Source of the DNA: Ifrita kowaldi
Lineage: Eukaryota > Chordata > Aves > Passeriformes > Cinclosomatidae
Reading direction: 5' to 3'
DNA length: 64,000 nt
Assembly (NCBI GenBank): GCA_013398055.1
Contig: VZRS01009624.1
Coordinates: forward strand, 709,802 to 773,801
Positions 11,382-24,927 of the stretch are shown piece by piece. The notes under the pieces were generated by a model. It searched no databases and was not told where the DNA came from. It saw only the letters and a list, made by a program, of their open reading frames with translations. Position 1 is the first letter of the stretch. Each line of letters begins with the position of its first letter. A program made the translations under genes and the position numbers.

Positions 11382-13977
11382 GGGTTAATGTGTATATCTG
11401 TATCCAGACATTTCACTAAATAAAACAATAAAATAAATCAATGCAGAACAGTTAGTGCTTAAGTGCTTAGCAAAAAGCATCTGAATCCATCACAAATGTG
11501 GGCTTTTTTTCTTTCTGTTTTGGATTTTGAAAACAATTTAACAGATTAAAGGTCTTTTTTTACCAATTTCTGAAAGAAACCTTGACCTTTGGGAATACAA
11601 AGAAAAGGATCATGGGCTACTGTGTGTCCATCGTGTACTTTCCCAAGCTGAAACATAAATAAGCTTAGTGTTAATGGATACTGATAAAAAGCAGAAGTAA
11701 ATGGATGTGAACATTTAAGCTTGGAACAGTCAAAATTCATCTAATTTAAAGGGTTTGTTGCAAAGCTGAGCATTCAGTCAGGGTCCTTGACAAGACTTTT
11801 GAAGTTCTTGCATCTCTGATTGAGGCAGAAGGAAATGGTGGAGGTTGACTGAGTCTGGAATGATTACCCCTGAATTCAATCCCATTTAACTTCTTCCAGA
11901 GCTGAAACTTTCAAATTGTCCCAGGCTTAATTCCAGGCTTGCTTCCTGGAATAAACACAGGAGGTTAACCTCACACACAAGGAACAAAACCTTCACAGGG
12001 GTGCAGACTTTCTGTGGAGGACACCAGGATTGTTTTTTCTTGTGTCCAGGGACAGCAAACCCATGGGCTGTTCCAGAGGCAGATGCTGTGCTTAGACTTG
12101 CCTGTGCTCCTGGAGACCCCTCTCATCAATGACTCTGAGTGACCTGACAATCTGACACTGCTCCCTAGACCCTCCCTGTGCTGATACAGAACTTGTTTGA
12201 TCCCCCTGCTCCAGCCCCTCTCTGGGAACGATTCCCTATTCTTGAGTCCAGTTTCTCAACCATCTGACAGTGTCTCATGACGCCTTTCATTCTGCAAAGC
12301 AAACAGCACCTTTACTCCAGAAAGGAAACTTGCACATCTACACCTCCGACCCCTTTTAGGGTATGGCATTTTTAAGAAGATCATCTGTTGGATCCCAAGG
12401 TGATCCAGGACTTGCCTCTTTCTGGCAGGACTCTCAGCTTTCCAAGATGGGAGAGCTCCCTAACCCCAAGCTGCTGCTCTCTTCCGTCACGTGTGGGGTT
12501 CGTGACCCTGATTCACAGATATGATTCAGAGTTTTTTGATGCTTCATGGGTGAATTGCACCCACATGAATGGAAACCTGAGAGTCTGCTGCTCACAGTGG
12601 TTCAGGAAAGCCGTGGCTGGGAGTGTGTTGGCAGAAGATCTTGTAGGAGGTTGAGAACTTTGTGTCTATTCCACTGTATTGATTTTTATATTTCCCTTCT
12701 CCAGTTGTTTCTCTTAAGGGGGCTGCAGGTGGCCTGATGGGGTGGTTAATTGATGCTTCTGATACTGGTACCATTAAGCCATGCTCCTCTTCTAGCTTGT
12801 GCTTTAAGTGGCCAGTTTCCAAATGCTCATGTCCCATTACAGCTCCCATCTTCTGCAAGCAGCAGGTAAAATTCAGCAAAGAACTGGAACAGGGCTTGAG
12901 GAACACATTCAGACATGGCCCTCTCAGCTTCTGTTGTATTAACATCTCACCATTTTTACTTAGATAATAGTAATACAAACAAAATGAAGAGTGCTTTTTG
13001 CTTCCAGCTTAATTTTCATTTTTTTCCTGGTTTTATATTCTGCTTCTGAATTTAGAGGTTTGATTACAAAGAGAGAAAGTCAAAAGTTTACAGTAGGAGA
13101 GGTAGGTACCAGTCTTGCACTCTATTGTCCCCTTGGGAAAACGGCAGGATTTTATAATGTGAAAAGTATTGTTCTACTTAAAACAAACATCAGTTGTCCG
13201 GCTTGACTGGTTAATGTTTGAAGCTGATATCATTGCCAGCTTCTTTCATAAGACTGGTATTTAAAAAACAAAAAAAAAAAAGTAAAAATAAGATTTTAAA
13301 ATCCTTTTGTGCGATCGTGAAATAAGAGTAGGGGCAGATGAAGAAATGAACTGAGTAATCTATAGTGAGTATTTGTAGCATGTCAGCAGCTCCCCAGCAG
13401 CACTCCTGGCCCTGGTTTCCTGTGGAATGTCCCAGGTCCCTGGGATCTGTCACACCATACACCACAGAGAGATGATGAGTAGAGGTGGTTTTGCTGGGCA
13501 ACTGACCTCCAAGTTTTGCCCATAATAATTTATTCATGTGGCTGTACCCCAAGACATTCTAATACCAAACATACCTTGGGCTGAAAATTGATGCAGCCCA
13601 TTGGAAAAAACACCCACAGCCAGCTCAGATGAAGAGGCTGGACCTGGCTGCTGCCTGAAAATGGACCTCAGGAGGTGCAGGGGGTCTGGGCTCCACTGAG
13701 GACAGCAGTGAGTTAGTTCAGCCCCAGAGCATCCACTGTCAGGAGCTTTTCTCAGAAACGTAGCTTCAAACTGGTTTTAGTGGCAGATCTCCAGAAAAGC
13801 TGCTCATACAAATGCAGCCTGTGATCTCTTTATTCCCTACCTGATCTGTTGCATTTTTAAAATACTGCTGAGTAAAACAGAAGTGGTTTTGGTTTTTGCT
13901 AAAAATGATTTTTTTTTGTTGTAGTCAGTTTTAAACAACTTTTTAATTGATGAGTTCTAACTGTTGTAAGAACCAGC

Positions 13978-14045
13978 ATCTTCTTCCTCTTCTCCTTCTT
14001 CTGCTCCTCCTCCTTCTTCTCTTTTTCTTTCTCCTTCCCTTCTGC
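13978..14045. repeat. polypyrimidine (CTT/CTC)-rich stretch
   Basis: Almost pure C/T sequence on the + strand, built from imperfect TCTTC, CTCCT and TTTCT units. It is low-complexity DNA with mirror symmetry potential, and no gene is associated with it. Confidence 0.75.
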
Positions 14046-15332
14046 TGGTCTAGATGAATTCCTCTTTATACCAATAAATATAAACTCAGTACCAGTTGAC
14101 TAATATTACTCTGAGTCCACCTATTCTTTTATTAAAAATTGTAAGTTTTAATTTTTTTTCAAATACCTTTCCTTATTTAGCCTTGAAAAAAATCTAACTG
14201 TGCAAATGTTTAATAAACTCAGTGAAGTTTTACTGAAATTATTAGTTCTTGTTAGATATAAAGCTGGGTTGTGCAGTATATAGTCCCAATGTATAACTCA
14301 CCTGAAATATTTTCAGAGATGAAGCAATCAAGTTGCCCTGGGAGTGTGGTTTCTTTACTGCACATTAATCACATACCTGGTTTGGGCTCTAGTTTGTAGT
14401 TAATGTTTTATGGAGAATTCAGAAAATTAGAAATAGTTCTGCATGTGTGTCATTCACATTTTGCTGCCCTTCTCACACAGGTTGCTACTTGGAGTAAGAG
14501 GTAACAGTGGTCTCTAAGAATTCATTTGTGTCTCCTAGTTTTAGGTTGTACTGCGAGTTTTGTCTGGGAAATAATTACAACAGGGATTAAACTTGCCAGG
14601 TCTCTGTGGCACAGCCTTGGCAGTAAGTGATGAGGTGCATACTCGGTGAGACATTTATGGAAGCCAGAATTCTTCAGCTCCCTGTAAACCAAAATCACCC
14701 ATGGATGGCTGTGCTCAGGCAGAACCCCAAAGTCCTCGTTCCCTCTCTGTTGTTGTTGTCACTTGTGTAACTTCCATCCTTCCAGTGGGATAAAGTGAGC
14801 TCCGTGCAAAGATTTTTGTGGTGTGTTCTTAATATCATTGCAGAATAAATCTGTCAGTGAGGATGGCTCAGGGGATGCCAGCCTGTCACGTGGAGCAGAG
14901 CTGGTGGCTTGCCCACCACAAGCTATGCAGCTGCATAGCAAACCCATGATGGCCAGGGGACCTGAGCTTAAAAAAGAAGCAAATAAATTGCTGGCAGTAT
15001 ATGACCTGTAGGAATCGGAATATTAATGCATTTTAATTTCCTTTGTGTACTGTTTCCTTGTGTTCCAAGACCTTATTTTCTTAAATATATCTTACATCAG
15101 GCTGAAGTTAGAATACTGTTTAGTGTTTAATATGTAATTACTACTACTAATAGACATATTTTAAGAAGTTGACTTGGTGCACCGTACATTTAACTTAGAA
15201 AATTGCCTCCAGAGTTATGGGGAAGCTTAGTTTTAAACCCATTTAGTGCTTGAGAAATAATACCAGGATGGCAATTTTAGAGTAGGCATCAGTTCACTGA
15301 AAACACAATTTCATGCCCCAGCTCTGCCTAGT

Positions 15333-15371
15333 TTATATATATGTATATATCTATATATCTATATCTATATG
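15333..15371. repeat. TA-rich microsatellite
   Basis: An alternating TATATA/TATATC tract in which TA dinucleotides are interrupted by G or C. Confidence 0.8.
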
Positions 15372-16603
15372 CCACCAGCAAGAGCTGTTATTAAATCACA
15401 CATTCAGTAGCTATTACTATGACCTAAGTTTGAACCAGAAACCTAGAAATGAAACATTCTTGGGTTTCCCTTTGAGTTCTTTCCTTTTTTTTAATGAATC
15501 TCTTTCATTCTTTGTCAGAGAGTTGGGGTCGAGTAGCTCTATAAGACCCATCTGTCAGCAGAAGCAAAATGATACAGTTTTCTTAATACAGGATTTTATG
15601 CAGCCATGTAAAGCCTCTGGACTGAATGACTGTCAGTATTCTCAATCCACAGTCAGTCAGAAACTTTGAAAGTTAAAAGTCAGCAGAAAAGTTAATGAAA
15701 GTATTTGACTTGTCAATGATCAAAGTCCAGAACTGTAAAGAGCATTTATTAGTTGGTGACTGATATGGTGCTTTTCCTTGTTTCTCTCTCTGCTCTCTCC
15801 ATTAATATCTTAGATCTTTTCTTCATACCTGTCTTAGCCTAAAAAAGCAGCTGTTATTCTGAATTTCTGGCTATAGAAGCTGATAAGTGAGGTGATTTTC
15901 AAACAAATTTTCTGACCTAGCTTCTCCTTAGCAGATAATTACCTTAAAAAGTTTTGACTCTAATGTGATTTAACTCCAAAAGTAGAATAAAGGATTGGAT
16001 TAAACTTGCTTTCATGGGAGTGAGTGTAAGTCAAGAACAGTCCCACAGAAATGTGATTTCCTGTGTCTGTGGCATATTGCAAGTAAACAGAGAATCTGAT
16101 AGCGATACCAGAATGCTGCCATATATCAGAAGCTCGATATTAGGAAGCAGAAATTAAAATGGCAGAAGATGAGTATAGCAGTATACCTTTCTAACATAAA
16201 GACTTGCTTTTCAGGTAATAGCCAAATTCTCCAGATTCTCTGTCAGTGTTACTGAAGGAGTTTGTGTAAGCCTACACCAGCAACAGATGGTGTCAGCTAG
16301 GAAAGAAAATTCTGCTGAAATTCATGCTTCCACAAACCTGCTCTCTCCAGCATGGTGTGTTTTATTTTATCTTGTCTCTGATTGCACTAACATTTACATA
16401 AAGCTGAGGAGGAAACACAAGCATGTGCCTGATCATTATGGCTGGTCCAGGAAAACAAAGCTAAGTAAAACAAATCTTGCAATGCCACTTGCTCATTTGA
16501 TGGCGTGGCTGGGTGCCCAGGTGATGCTTGTCTGTGAAGGTCTGTGCTCTGTCCTGTCCTTGAATCCGGGGACAGTCCTGAAAGCTGAACTTGGGTTAAA
16601 GGT

Positions 16604-16645
16604 ACTGACTCCCCTGATTCACTCACTGACTCCCCTAATTCACTA
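16604..16645. repeat. 21-bp direct duplication
   Basis: The unit ACTGACTCCCCTGATTCACT plus one base occurs twice back to back (16604-16624 and 16625-16645) with only two differences. Confidence 0.85.
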
Positions 16646-19600
16646 TGAATTAGCCTCCCCTGCTTTTTTCCAGGTAGACTTTTATAACAGAAGTGGATTT
16701 TTTTGCCTGCCTTTGTTTCAAAGGGAGAGGCAAGCGGGAAGGACTAATCTAATTTAAATACATTACAGATCTCATATTAGTGCCATTTAAGCAGGTCCTT
16801 TCTTACTTTACCTTAGTTCTATATAGCCTTTTATATTTTAGAAACATTTTTCATTTCTGTGGGCTGCCAGATGTGCTGCTGATACCTTCTGATCTTAGGT
16901 AGTTTGACATTGATTTTCCCAGCGCACGCCAGGGTTCAAGTCTGGCCTGTAACTCATCCAAATGATCTATTCATAACAAAAAGTGCCTTCTGGCAGTTGC
17001 ACCACAGCTGAATATTGTTAAACTGAATTCATCCTTTCATTTGTTTCTGATTGCTCTATAATGTTTACATATCTTACATATTAGTATGATCTTTTATAAG
17101 GCACATGCTGAGGTTAAACCCACCCAGAGAGAACTTTATTTCCCTTCTTCCCCCTTTCAGAAGGTGTGGAACTCTTTTTTTTCCCTTCAAATGAGCAGGA
17201 ATCTTGGAACTGCTCAGTGCTCATTTCACCCAAAATGATGGGGCTGAGCAAGTAGGAATGTGTGTGCTGGGGAGACAGGGAGAGGTGACATTTCCTTGCA
17301 CTAAAGGATTCCCCCCCATCCCAGACAGAGTAACTGTGAGGTGGAATTGCATGTCTGGGTGTAATCCTTGTCTAAGTTGGCATCATCACCCATGAGGGCA
17401 ACAGTCTCTGTGTGAACATGTTCAGCTGAAATATTTATAGAAGCAGCTTATGACTCAAAGTCTGAACAGGTTCAGATTCCTTTGACTTGTGTCTTCAAAT
17501 TCCTGCTGCATTAATTGTGCAGAGATCACTCTCACCTCTAGCAGAGGATATCCTCTCTGTGTTTCAGTTTCACTCTGTATAAAAGATAATAACTGTTACT
17601 GTGTCTCGCAGTGGGAGTGTGTCACAGGAGGAGTTTCAGTTAAATGGAAGGCAGAAAATCTTGGGCTCCCTTTGAATTTGTATTTTAACTTCCAGAGAAG
17701 GATGACATCTCTTATTTGCTTTAAAAATAAAAATCAATTGCCCATAAATCTGAAACACGTTGTTTTTCTACTAAAAAGATTAAGGATTTTCTTAAGCTCA
17801 TTAAAGGAAAAAAAAATAATGACATTGATCCTCCTATATCACCATAAGAATGTCTGAAGGCAATTGAAAACTGTAAAAGAGACGTGGTGTTAGTGTAACT
17901 AAAATAGCCCTGAATCTGGCAAATTGTGCTTTGCTTTTCTTCTGGGTTCTGCAGCAAACTTTGCACTGTTTCTCCAACCTTATGCCTCTGTCTAGTCATG
18001 TGTTTTAGTGGGATTGGGTGGGATGTATACTCAAACAGAATTAGGACTTTTTATTATGAAAATACAAATGCCAGCTGCTGCGTGGCTTGAAAGATTTAAT
18101 CACCGTCCAAATATTTCAAGGAGGGGAAATGGAAACCATTTGCTGTTTCTGATGCATGTAGCTACAGGAGGATGCTCACCCTGCTGCTTCTCAAAGATTG
18201 TGTGTCTGGTTTGGGGAGCTCGGTATTCCCAATTTTCCTCCTTTCCATGTGCATCAAAGCCCAGAGTCTGCAAAGTGTGAATTAAACTCCTTAAGTGAAA
18301 GGGGGAAATGGGAAATCTGATGATGCCCTACCATCAGTAAAGCCCAACATGACAGCCCTTGTTCTTTATTCCAGTTAGAAGTTCCCACAGCAACAAAACT
18401 GATAACCAAGTGCCCTGCTGGCTTTATTCGTCAGTGTGGCAATTCCCAACGCCCTCATTTGCTCTGCTCATGTGTTGAAAGTTTGCTGGAATGTGTACAA
18501 ATGGTACTTCAGTAGTAAGAGGATAGGAAGGTCTCAGTGTAATGTGAGAAGAGCCAGCATGGAAATATCCTGTCCTAAATTCCTGTGACTGTCCAAAACA
18601 CCAGGCCAGAAGTACTGGCTGCAGGGAGAATTTGGTCTTTTAATTAATCTAAACATTTTGGTGTTGTCAGACTTACAGAACAATTCGGTAAATTGTGGGC
18701 TAATGACAGAGAAAAGGTGTGGGTTTTGTTTTTTGTTTTATAAACTCTATTGTCCTTCTTGATGTTTAGACCTTCCCCTGATTTCATAAAGCGTTTTGAT
18801 GCCTTTAATGTCTTTTGGCTACTTGGTTTTTTCAGAGACACAGCAGTTGGATTTTCAGCTTGATCCCTTTGGTGTAACCAGATTTTGTCCTTCAGCAGGC
18901 TGCAGAACACTGCAAAGTTTGCTGCATCACAAATATTTTGAGATAAGACTTCAAAACCCCAGGCCCCTTCTGCCCTACATGGTCCTTGTCACCTACTGGG
19001 ACACTGTGCTGTGTCCATAGCTATAGGATGGGAATGAGTTGGGATGTCTTGGGTTCTCCCCATGCTTCCATCACTAGTTCAGAGCAGATACTGACTGGTA
19101 ACTTTGACCACATGCTGTGTTCTCAGTAAGGTCAGTGAAGTGGAATTGGTCTAAAAATCAGCTTGTTTTAGGACTTGCTTTTTGTTGCACTTCATTTTGT
19201 TATTGAAATCGTAAAAGAAGGCTCGCCCCATCGAGGTGATGAAAACTCAAAGCTGTATTAATTTGTAGTTTTAAGAGAAAACAAAACAAAACCAAATGTC
19301 CTTGCAATGTTTTTGACGTAGCTTCGTCCACTTGGAGTCATAAATGCCTTTGTAAATTCAGTGCAGCTATTCTTGCTCTTTAATGGGTTTAGTCAGCCAA
19401 AATCTTGCACAGACACACAGACACATGTGTGCACATACATCTGTAGGGAGAGTAAGGCAGGGCAGTAGAGCCGACACGGGAGAACCAAGCAGGATTCCCA
19501 GATTTGTTAGATGAGTTCCTGGGAGAAACCAGGATTTCTTGACACCGTGGTGATGGATTTTGAAAAACAAATTTTTGTTGTTTTGTTTTCCTACTTAACT

Positions 19601-21425
19601 TCCTGACAAGAATCAGCTGTACTGTAAGTTTATGGCTTGAGCAGACTATTGTTTGTGCAGAAACCTCCCTGCTGCTGTATTTACTAAACATGTGTGATGC
19701 ACAAATGCCAGTAAACTGCATCGTGGAGCATATTCCCTAGTCGCTAGTAAAAACTGCCTTTAAAGTTCAGCCTGTTTAAATATAGAGAGAATGTGCATCA
19801 AGTTTAACAGGAACAGGCCTGAATTTTTAATTACTCTTGAAACTATTTTGATGTGAAGTCCAGGCTTTATTGAATTCAACAGCAAACCTTGAGCATCCTT
19901 CAATGGGTCTAGAATTTTGCTGTTGAGGAGTGAGGTCTAAATACAAAAAAACCCCATTGTCTCATTGACTATGAGCTCTCTTTTTGCTCTTCAGCACTGG
20001 AAGCACACAGACTGATTTTGTGAGGGAATTAATTCTCTTGTATCCTTCTCTGCTAGTAGTTCCCACCTTCTAGAAAACACAGTTGCAGATTTAGCCATCA
20101 TCAGTGGGAAGTGCAGCATAAATCATGGGATGGTGTAGGGCTGCACTGCTGTTCTCTTTTCCCAATGTAATCATGGCTGTGTCTAACTTGGGTACATATG
20201 TGTGGTCCTGGAAGAGGAAACATGGATCGTGCTTCCGAGAGAAGCAGGTAGCCTGGCAGGGCATGGATGGCCTGTCTCCTCCAGCCCCTGCTGCAAGAAT
20301 TCCATGTTCAACCAGTGGGGAATTCACAATTAGTCTTTGGAGCAAGTGCTGGGACCCAAGTTCCACCATCTCAGTTTCTGGTGTGTGCTAGACTGGAGAG
20401 TGTCACTTTCTGCTGAACCAGAAAGAAAGTCTAGAAAGTCTGTCTGGTCTATTGAAAGTGGAACCACTTTGTAAGAGGAAGGAAAATGCCCTCCACCCTT
20501 ATAAACTGGTAATTTGCATCTTCTGAAGCAGAGAAAGGAAATGAACCAGTGTCTCCCACATCCTGAGTGGTCTAACCGCTGAAGCAGGGAGTGCAGGGGC
20601 CAGGCTGTTGCTGTGCCGGGAGTGTTTGTGTGCAGCTGGCAGAGCACAGCCCTGCTCCGTGTCTGGGAGCCAGTGCTCAATACCTGCCTGATCTGCCCTC
20701 ACAGAAGGAAGGAAGGAGTGGTTTGTGGAAAGCTAAGCCTAAGGAAGGGGCAGAATCTGGTGTTCCCCCAGGCACGTTTCCTGTTGAACCCAAGCAGATC
20801 CCAGCCCAGGTTTCACCCTTCCCACCAGCTTCCAACCAAGGCACCCGACTCTCCTGGCAGTGCTGTGAGGGCACTGGGGCTTGGGGTTCCACTCCCAGCC
20901 TCAGGAGTTGATGGCAGACCTCGGGGGACATCACTGTCCTCTATCAGCAGGATTCCCTCCTGGTTCTGAGCTCCCCAAACATACAGGACGGGTGCTCTGC
21001 AAACTCCTGCTGGCAATTACATTGGCTGTGTTTGCTGCTGACAATCAAGCAGAGTGTGGTATCCCACTGGTCACTCTAAATAAGGCCTTTTTCTGGAGAA
21101 ATGAGGCAATTTCCCTCTCCCTATAAAATACAACTCCTATTCCTGAAATTTCATACTTTGTTTGGCCACGTCCAGCTGTTGTCAGTGGGGATGAGTGGGG
21201 GAAGGTGTGTCTTGTCATTGAAAAAATCATGTAAATGGGGGAACACATTTCTCCACATCCTTTTAGAGTAAATCTCTACCTGTACATTTCCACTGCCATT
21301 GGTAATTCCAGTGGAGGAGCAGGAATTGTCTCAGTACTGGACTCTGATATCTTCCAATCTTTAATTGTGAAGTTCCTACTTTGACAAGCACTTTGATTCA
21401 CTAGAGCTTTCTGTTGCTTTTCCAG

Positions 21426-21533
21426 GTCAGTGAAACCCCTGTTTTTGTGCCTGGTGTTTGGGGACCGTATTTCTCTGCAATGGTACCTGGATTGTGGCTG
21501 AATGAGGGAGGCCAAAGTGCTACAGGAAAACTG
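21426..21533 (+). CDS. FGGY: FGGY coding exon b: EGGQSATG segment
   Basis: This 108-base, phase-0 exon (36 codons) of the FGGY D-ribulokinase reads VSETPVFVPGVWGPYFSAMV then PGLWLNEGGQSATGKL. The EGGQSATG stretch matches the motif shared by FGGY, ribulokinase and related kinases, where a glycine-rich segment after the phosphate loop helps shape the active-site cleft. The acceptor is CTTTTCCAG and the donor is a strong CTG|GTGAGT. Both neighbours join in frame: exon a ends at a codon boundary and exon c begins at one. Residues before EGGQS (VPGVWGPYFSAMVPG) are nearly identical to the vertebrate FGGY I remember, which gives the gene assignment its strength. Confidence 0.96.
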
Positions 21534-24500
21534 GTGAGTGTTTGGAGCCACGGACAGGCTCCAAGACTGCTGCTGTTTGGGAAACCTTCACTGGCAATTC
21601 AGACCTGAAACACCTCCATAAAATCATGGGATGTACCAGGCTGCTGAAAGCAATTAACAATTAGATGACTGTTATGTCTCTTACATAATGTTAATTTGCA
21701 TATAGATAGAGGATTACATACAGGGCATGTCTTCCTTTTATGGTGGTGGTGGTGATGGTTATTGTAATTATCTTACAGGCAAATAGGCTTCATTCTTTAC
21801 TTTAACAGGAGGCTGAAACAGATTTTGAGATGAAGAAAAATACATGAAGAAATATGAAGAAATACATAATGTGTTATATAGATCAGTTGTGTTCATTTAT
21901 GACCATAAATGAAAGATGCATGGACAGAACAGTAATATAGTAACATATTGTCCCATCACCTCGGTTCTTTCCTCCCTACAAAGAGTCTAACAGTATTAGG
22001 TTAATTTAATTTACCAACAAAAAATAAAGCCAAGCTGGGTTCACTGAAAAATGAGTTTTCTTATTTACAGGAAGGCAGTCAGAACTAAAACACTGATATC
22101 AAATGTAAAGAAAGGCTACACGTACACAACAGTATTTAGGCTTGAGTCCAAAGGTGTCAGCAAGACTTTAGTGACTGCTTAACCCTGGCGTTTCTGGGGC
22201 TCCCTGCGTCATCTTGCCCAACCTGTGGAAACGCTGGCTGCCCTCAGGGCTGAGCTGCAGGGCTTCTGGAGAGGCTGCAGGAGACAGGCCCAGGCCTGTG
22301 GGTGTCCCCTTGGAAAGCCCCAAGTGCAGGTGGGTTTGCTCTGTCACCAACTGCAGCTGTAATCGCTCTCTGCGATTACTCAGCACCACCCACCTCTTTG
22401 AAAGCCTGGAGATGGGAGTACATGGCCAGGAAATGCATTGGGGCATCACTGCATTTATACATTCCATGTGGAACAGTCACTGAATGAGAGGCACAAATCC
22501 TCCTGGATCGGGAAGCCCGGACACACCCCAAGCTGAGCCGGGAATGGGGATCCCTTCTGCGCTCTCTCCTTGGCCACGTCAGCCTGGCGTTCCTCTGTGT
22601 CACAGCTCCAGTGGCACAGTCATTCCTCCTCCTGCAGCCTGGTTTCCCACCCCACCTCCAGCCCATCCTTAGCCTTGTGGCTAAAATCTGCTTTTGCAGC
22701 AGATGGGATGTGTGTGCTTTAAATTTTTCAGGTCGAGACTGGGCTAGAACCAGAAAGTGCCCCATTTTACAAATAACTGCTACAACCAGACATAAAACGA
22801 AACAATGTCTATATAAAATAATAAGTATATGCTCACAACACCACCATTTTTCAAGGAAAATGGCAAATCTTGTGTGTTGCTTTGCAAGAACACTTTGGAG
22901 AGGAAAGTTTCTGTGTGCTTAATCCCAAGCAGGTAAATACACTTATCTAAGCTCCAGACAGGATACGGCCAGTCAGTAGTTTTTCTTGGCTGGCTCACAG
23001 TGGTTCCACACTTAAAATGTACAATGAGAGTTAGGGCTTTTCAAAAAGATGATTTTTAAAATCTTTTCCTTTCTTGTACCAGAGAACAAGACGTTCCTGA
23101 ATCATTAAAGAAATTACTGGAAAAAATGAACGGTCTTGTTAGGACCCATAGCAAAATTCAGCTTGAAGCACTGTTAGGAATATTAGGGAAAGTGTCTTAC
23201 TAAAACACTCTTGGAATATCCCATGTGGTTTTCTTGAGGTGGTATGAACAGAAAACACAGGGAGCCATGGGAGGAGACAGTGCCATGTGCACTGAGCAGG
23301 ATACATTGCATTTAATATCTCTGTCATTTCAAAGCTCCTGCTTGCTCACTCCTAAAGTTTTCTGAAAACAAACAAACAAAAAGGACATGATTAGGGATTC
23401 TTTCCATTGCTTGATCAATGCCCTGAGGTGAATTATTTCCATAAAATTTGAACAGTCTGATAAAACTTCTTAGAAGTAAAACTGATACAGTTCCCTTTAA
23501 AAAGCTCTGATTTTTTTTTTTTTGATACAGCTGCAAAAGAAATCAGTTGGATTTTGGAAACAGTTTTAGATAGAGTCCAAATGAAGAATTAAGAAGTCTC
23601 TCATTCTGAATATTCATGTTTAGCTGTATATTCAATGGGGTTTTACACTGTATTTTCAAAATTTATAAGAAAGATACTGCACAATGGAGACAAAGGATGG
23701 CATGACACCATTACAAAGTGTGAAATAAAAAATAGCAGAAAAGGGTTTCTAGATGCATCCCTCATGTGGCCATGGCTTGAATGAAGGGCATTTAAATATC
23801 AAACTTCATAACTCCTGTAACAGTTTTGTGTAACAGTGTCTTCATAGCATACACCTATATGTGATATTTATTTATATATTTATTTCTGAATTTAGGAGCT
23901 GCCCCTGTGTTCTGAAGAGATGATGCAGGATTGCAGAGTTCAGGCCTGAGCTGTGTTTCTGGTGCATGCACACGTTTGAACTCTGTCTTTGGTGCCAGTC
24001 TCAGGAAGAAGAGACATGTATTATTTTCTTTGCTGTGTTCACATGTGTGTATGCTTCATTATATGGTTCAGGACTATGGTTCATGCTGTTAAAGATTCAA
24101 TACTAATGTGATTTGCTGCCAATAAGTATTGCCAAATATACTCAGTGCTCTTGAGTAGCTCCAGTTTTGCCTCCTTAGCTTTTACTGTCACCTCTGATGG
24201 GATATTACCAAGAGGCCACAAAACCTGCTGAATTATTGTCTTAAAAGCCCATATTATTCTACGTGATACTTTGTTTTGTGAGTAATGGTAACCACTCTGG
24301 AGTGGAAGGACAAGCTGATTTATAAATTCAGTATAAGGCAGAGCTTATATTGATCTTCTTTTATAGCAATAATTGCTTCTCAGGGTATACATTTTGTTTC
24401 CTGCAATGAATGTATGAAGCATCTATCAGGATGACAACACACCTCGTGTTTTATCATAACAGTGTGATCGAGAAAGATGTAGGGATTTGGGCCAAGAAGA

Positions 24501-24865
24501 TGCTTCTGGTAGAATTCCAAGGAGGATCCATGCAGAATGGGAGAGACAAGAGGGCATGCTCTCAGGGGGTGTTGGACAGGAAAAAAGTCATCTTTTCACC
24601 TTGCTCTCCTGACTGAGGAGCTGCATGCTTGGCATTTGGCCTGGGTTTGGTGCAAAGTCGGTTGTTTTTCTTACTGTTTATATGCCGAATCCTGAATGTC
24701 AGTGGGAGTTTTGCCATTGGCTTCTCTAGGTCTAGGATTTAACACTGCATGAGCAATTTAAAAGCTCTCTTGTCTCTTTTAGAGCTATGACACTGCCTTT
24801 CCCTTTTCCAGGACTGAATTTTTAAGATGTAATCATCCCCAAAATGTTGCTTTTCTCTTTTTCAG
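21534..24865 (+). other. FGGY: FGGY intron, 3.3 kb
   Basis: The intron runs from a GTGAGT donor to a strong TTGCTTTTCTCTTTTTCAG acceptor, phase 0. It contains a short (GGT)n run near 21740-21753 and a moderately GC-rich patch at about 22180-22680 with no recognised repeat or exon. The rest is AT-rich and unremarkable. Confidence 0.85.
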
Positions 24866-24927
24866 ATCGATCATGTGGTGCGAGGCCACGTCGCCTTCCC
24901 GGAATTAGAGGCAAAAGCTGCAGCCAG
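24866..24927 (+). CDS. FGGY: FGGY coding exon c (small, weak donor)
   Basis: This 62-base exon encodes IDHVVRGHVAFPELEAKAAA and ends with two bases (AG) of a split codon that is completed by T in the next exon, giving Ser. Together with exon b it continues the stretch TGKL-IDH as in vertebrate FGGY (remembered as GKLIDHMVQGH). The acceptor is excellent (a long T/C tract then CAG). The donor CAG|GTCACT lacks the usual purine-AGT after GT and is the weakest in the window. The segment is the least conserved part of this half of the protein, probably a surface helix between the EGGQS segment and the catalytic-domain helices. The exon call depends on both the sequence match and an exact frame fit. 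Confidence 0.9.

Larger units (their letters stand above)
1587..21425 (+). other. FGGY: FGGY intron of about 19.8 kb
   Basis: The intron runs between a GTAGGT donor and a T-rich TTGCTTTTCCAG acceptor and leaves a phase-0 junction. It contains an inverted repeat (3340-3369), a probable conserved block (about 3570-3870), a CpG island (about 6290-6485), a 3' CR1 fragment (8053-8226), (AGC)6 at 8731-8748, a 17-bp tandem repeat (9687-9733), a scaffold gap inside poly-A (11284-11381), a polypyrimidine stretch (13978-14045), a TA-rich microsatellite (15333-15371) and a 21-bp duplication (16604-16645). I found no other exon and no nested gene. The remainder is single-copy-looking AT-rich DNA. Confidence 0.85.

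Noticed and set aside
16287..16757. 156-codon open frame on the + strand
   Set aside because: No motif; it passes through the 21-bp duplication and has no splice or promoter support. Chance is sufficient.
16921..16960. GGTTCAAGTC string resembling a tRNA B box
   Set aside because: There is no A box at the proper distance and no acceptor-stem pairing, so a tRNA gene or SINE head is not supported.
20580..20990. GC-richer region with overlapping open frames on both strands
   Set aside because: It lies just before exon b but has no splice-consistent frame, no repeat family recognised and no CpG enrichment; treated as ordinary intron.
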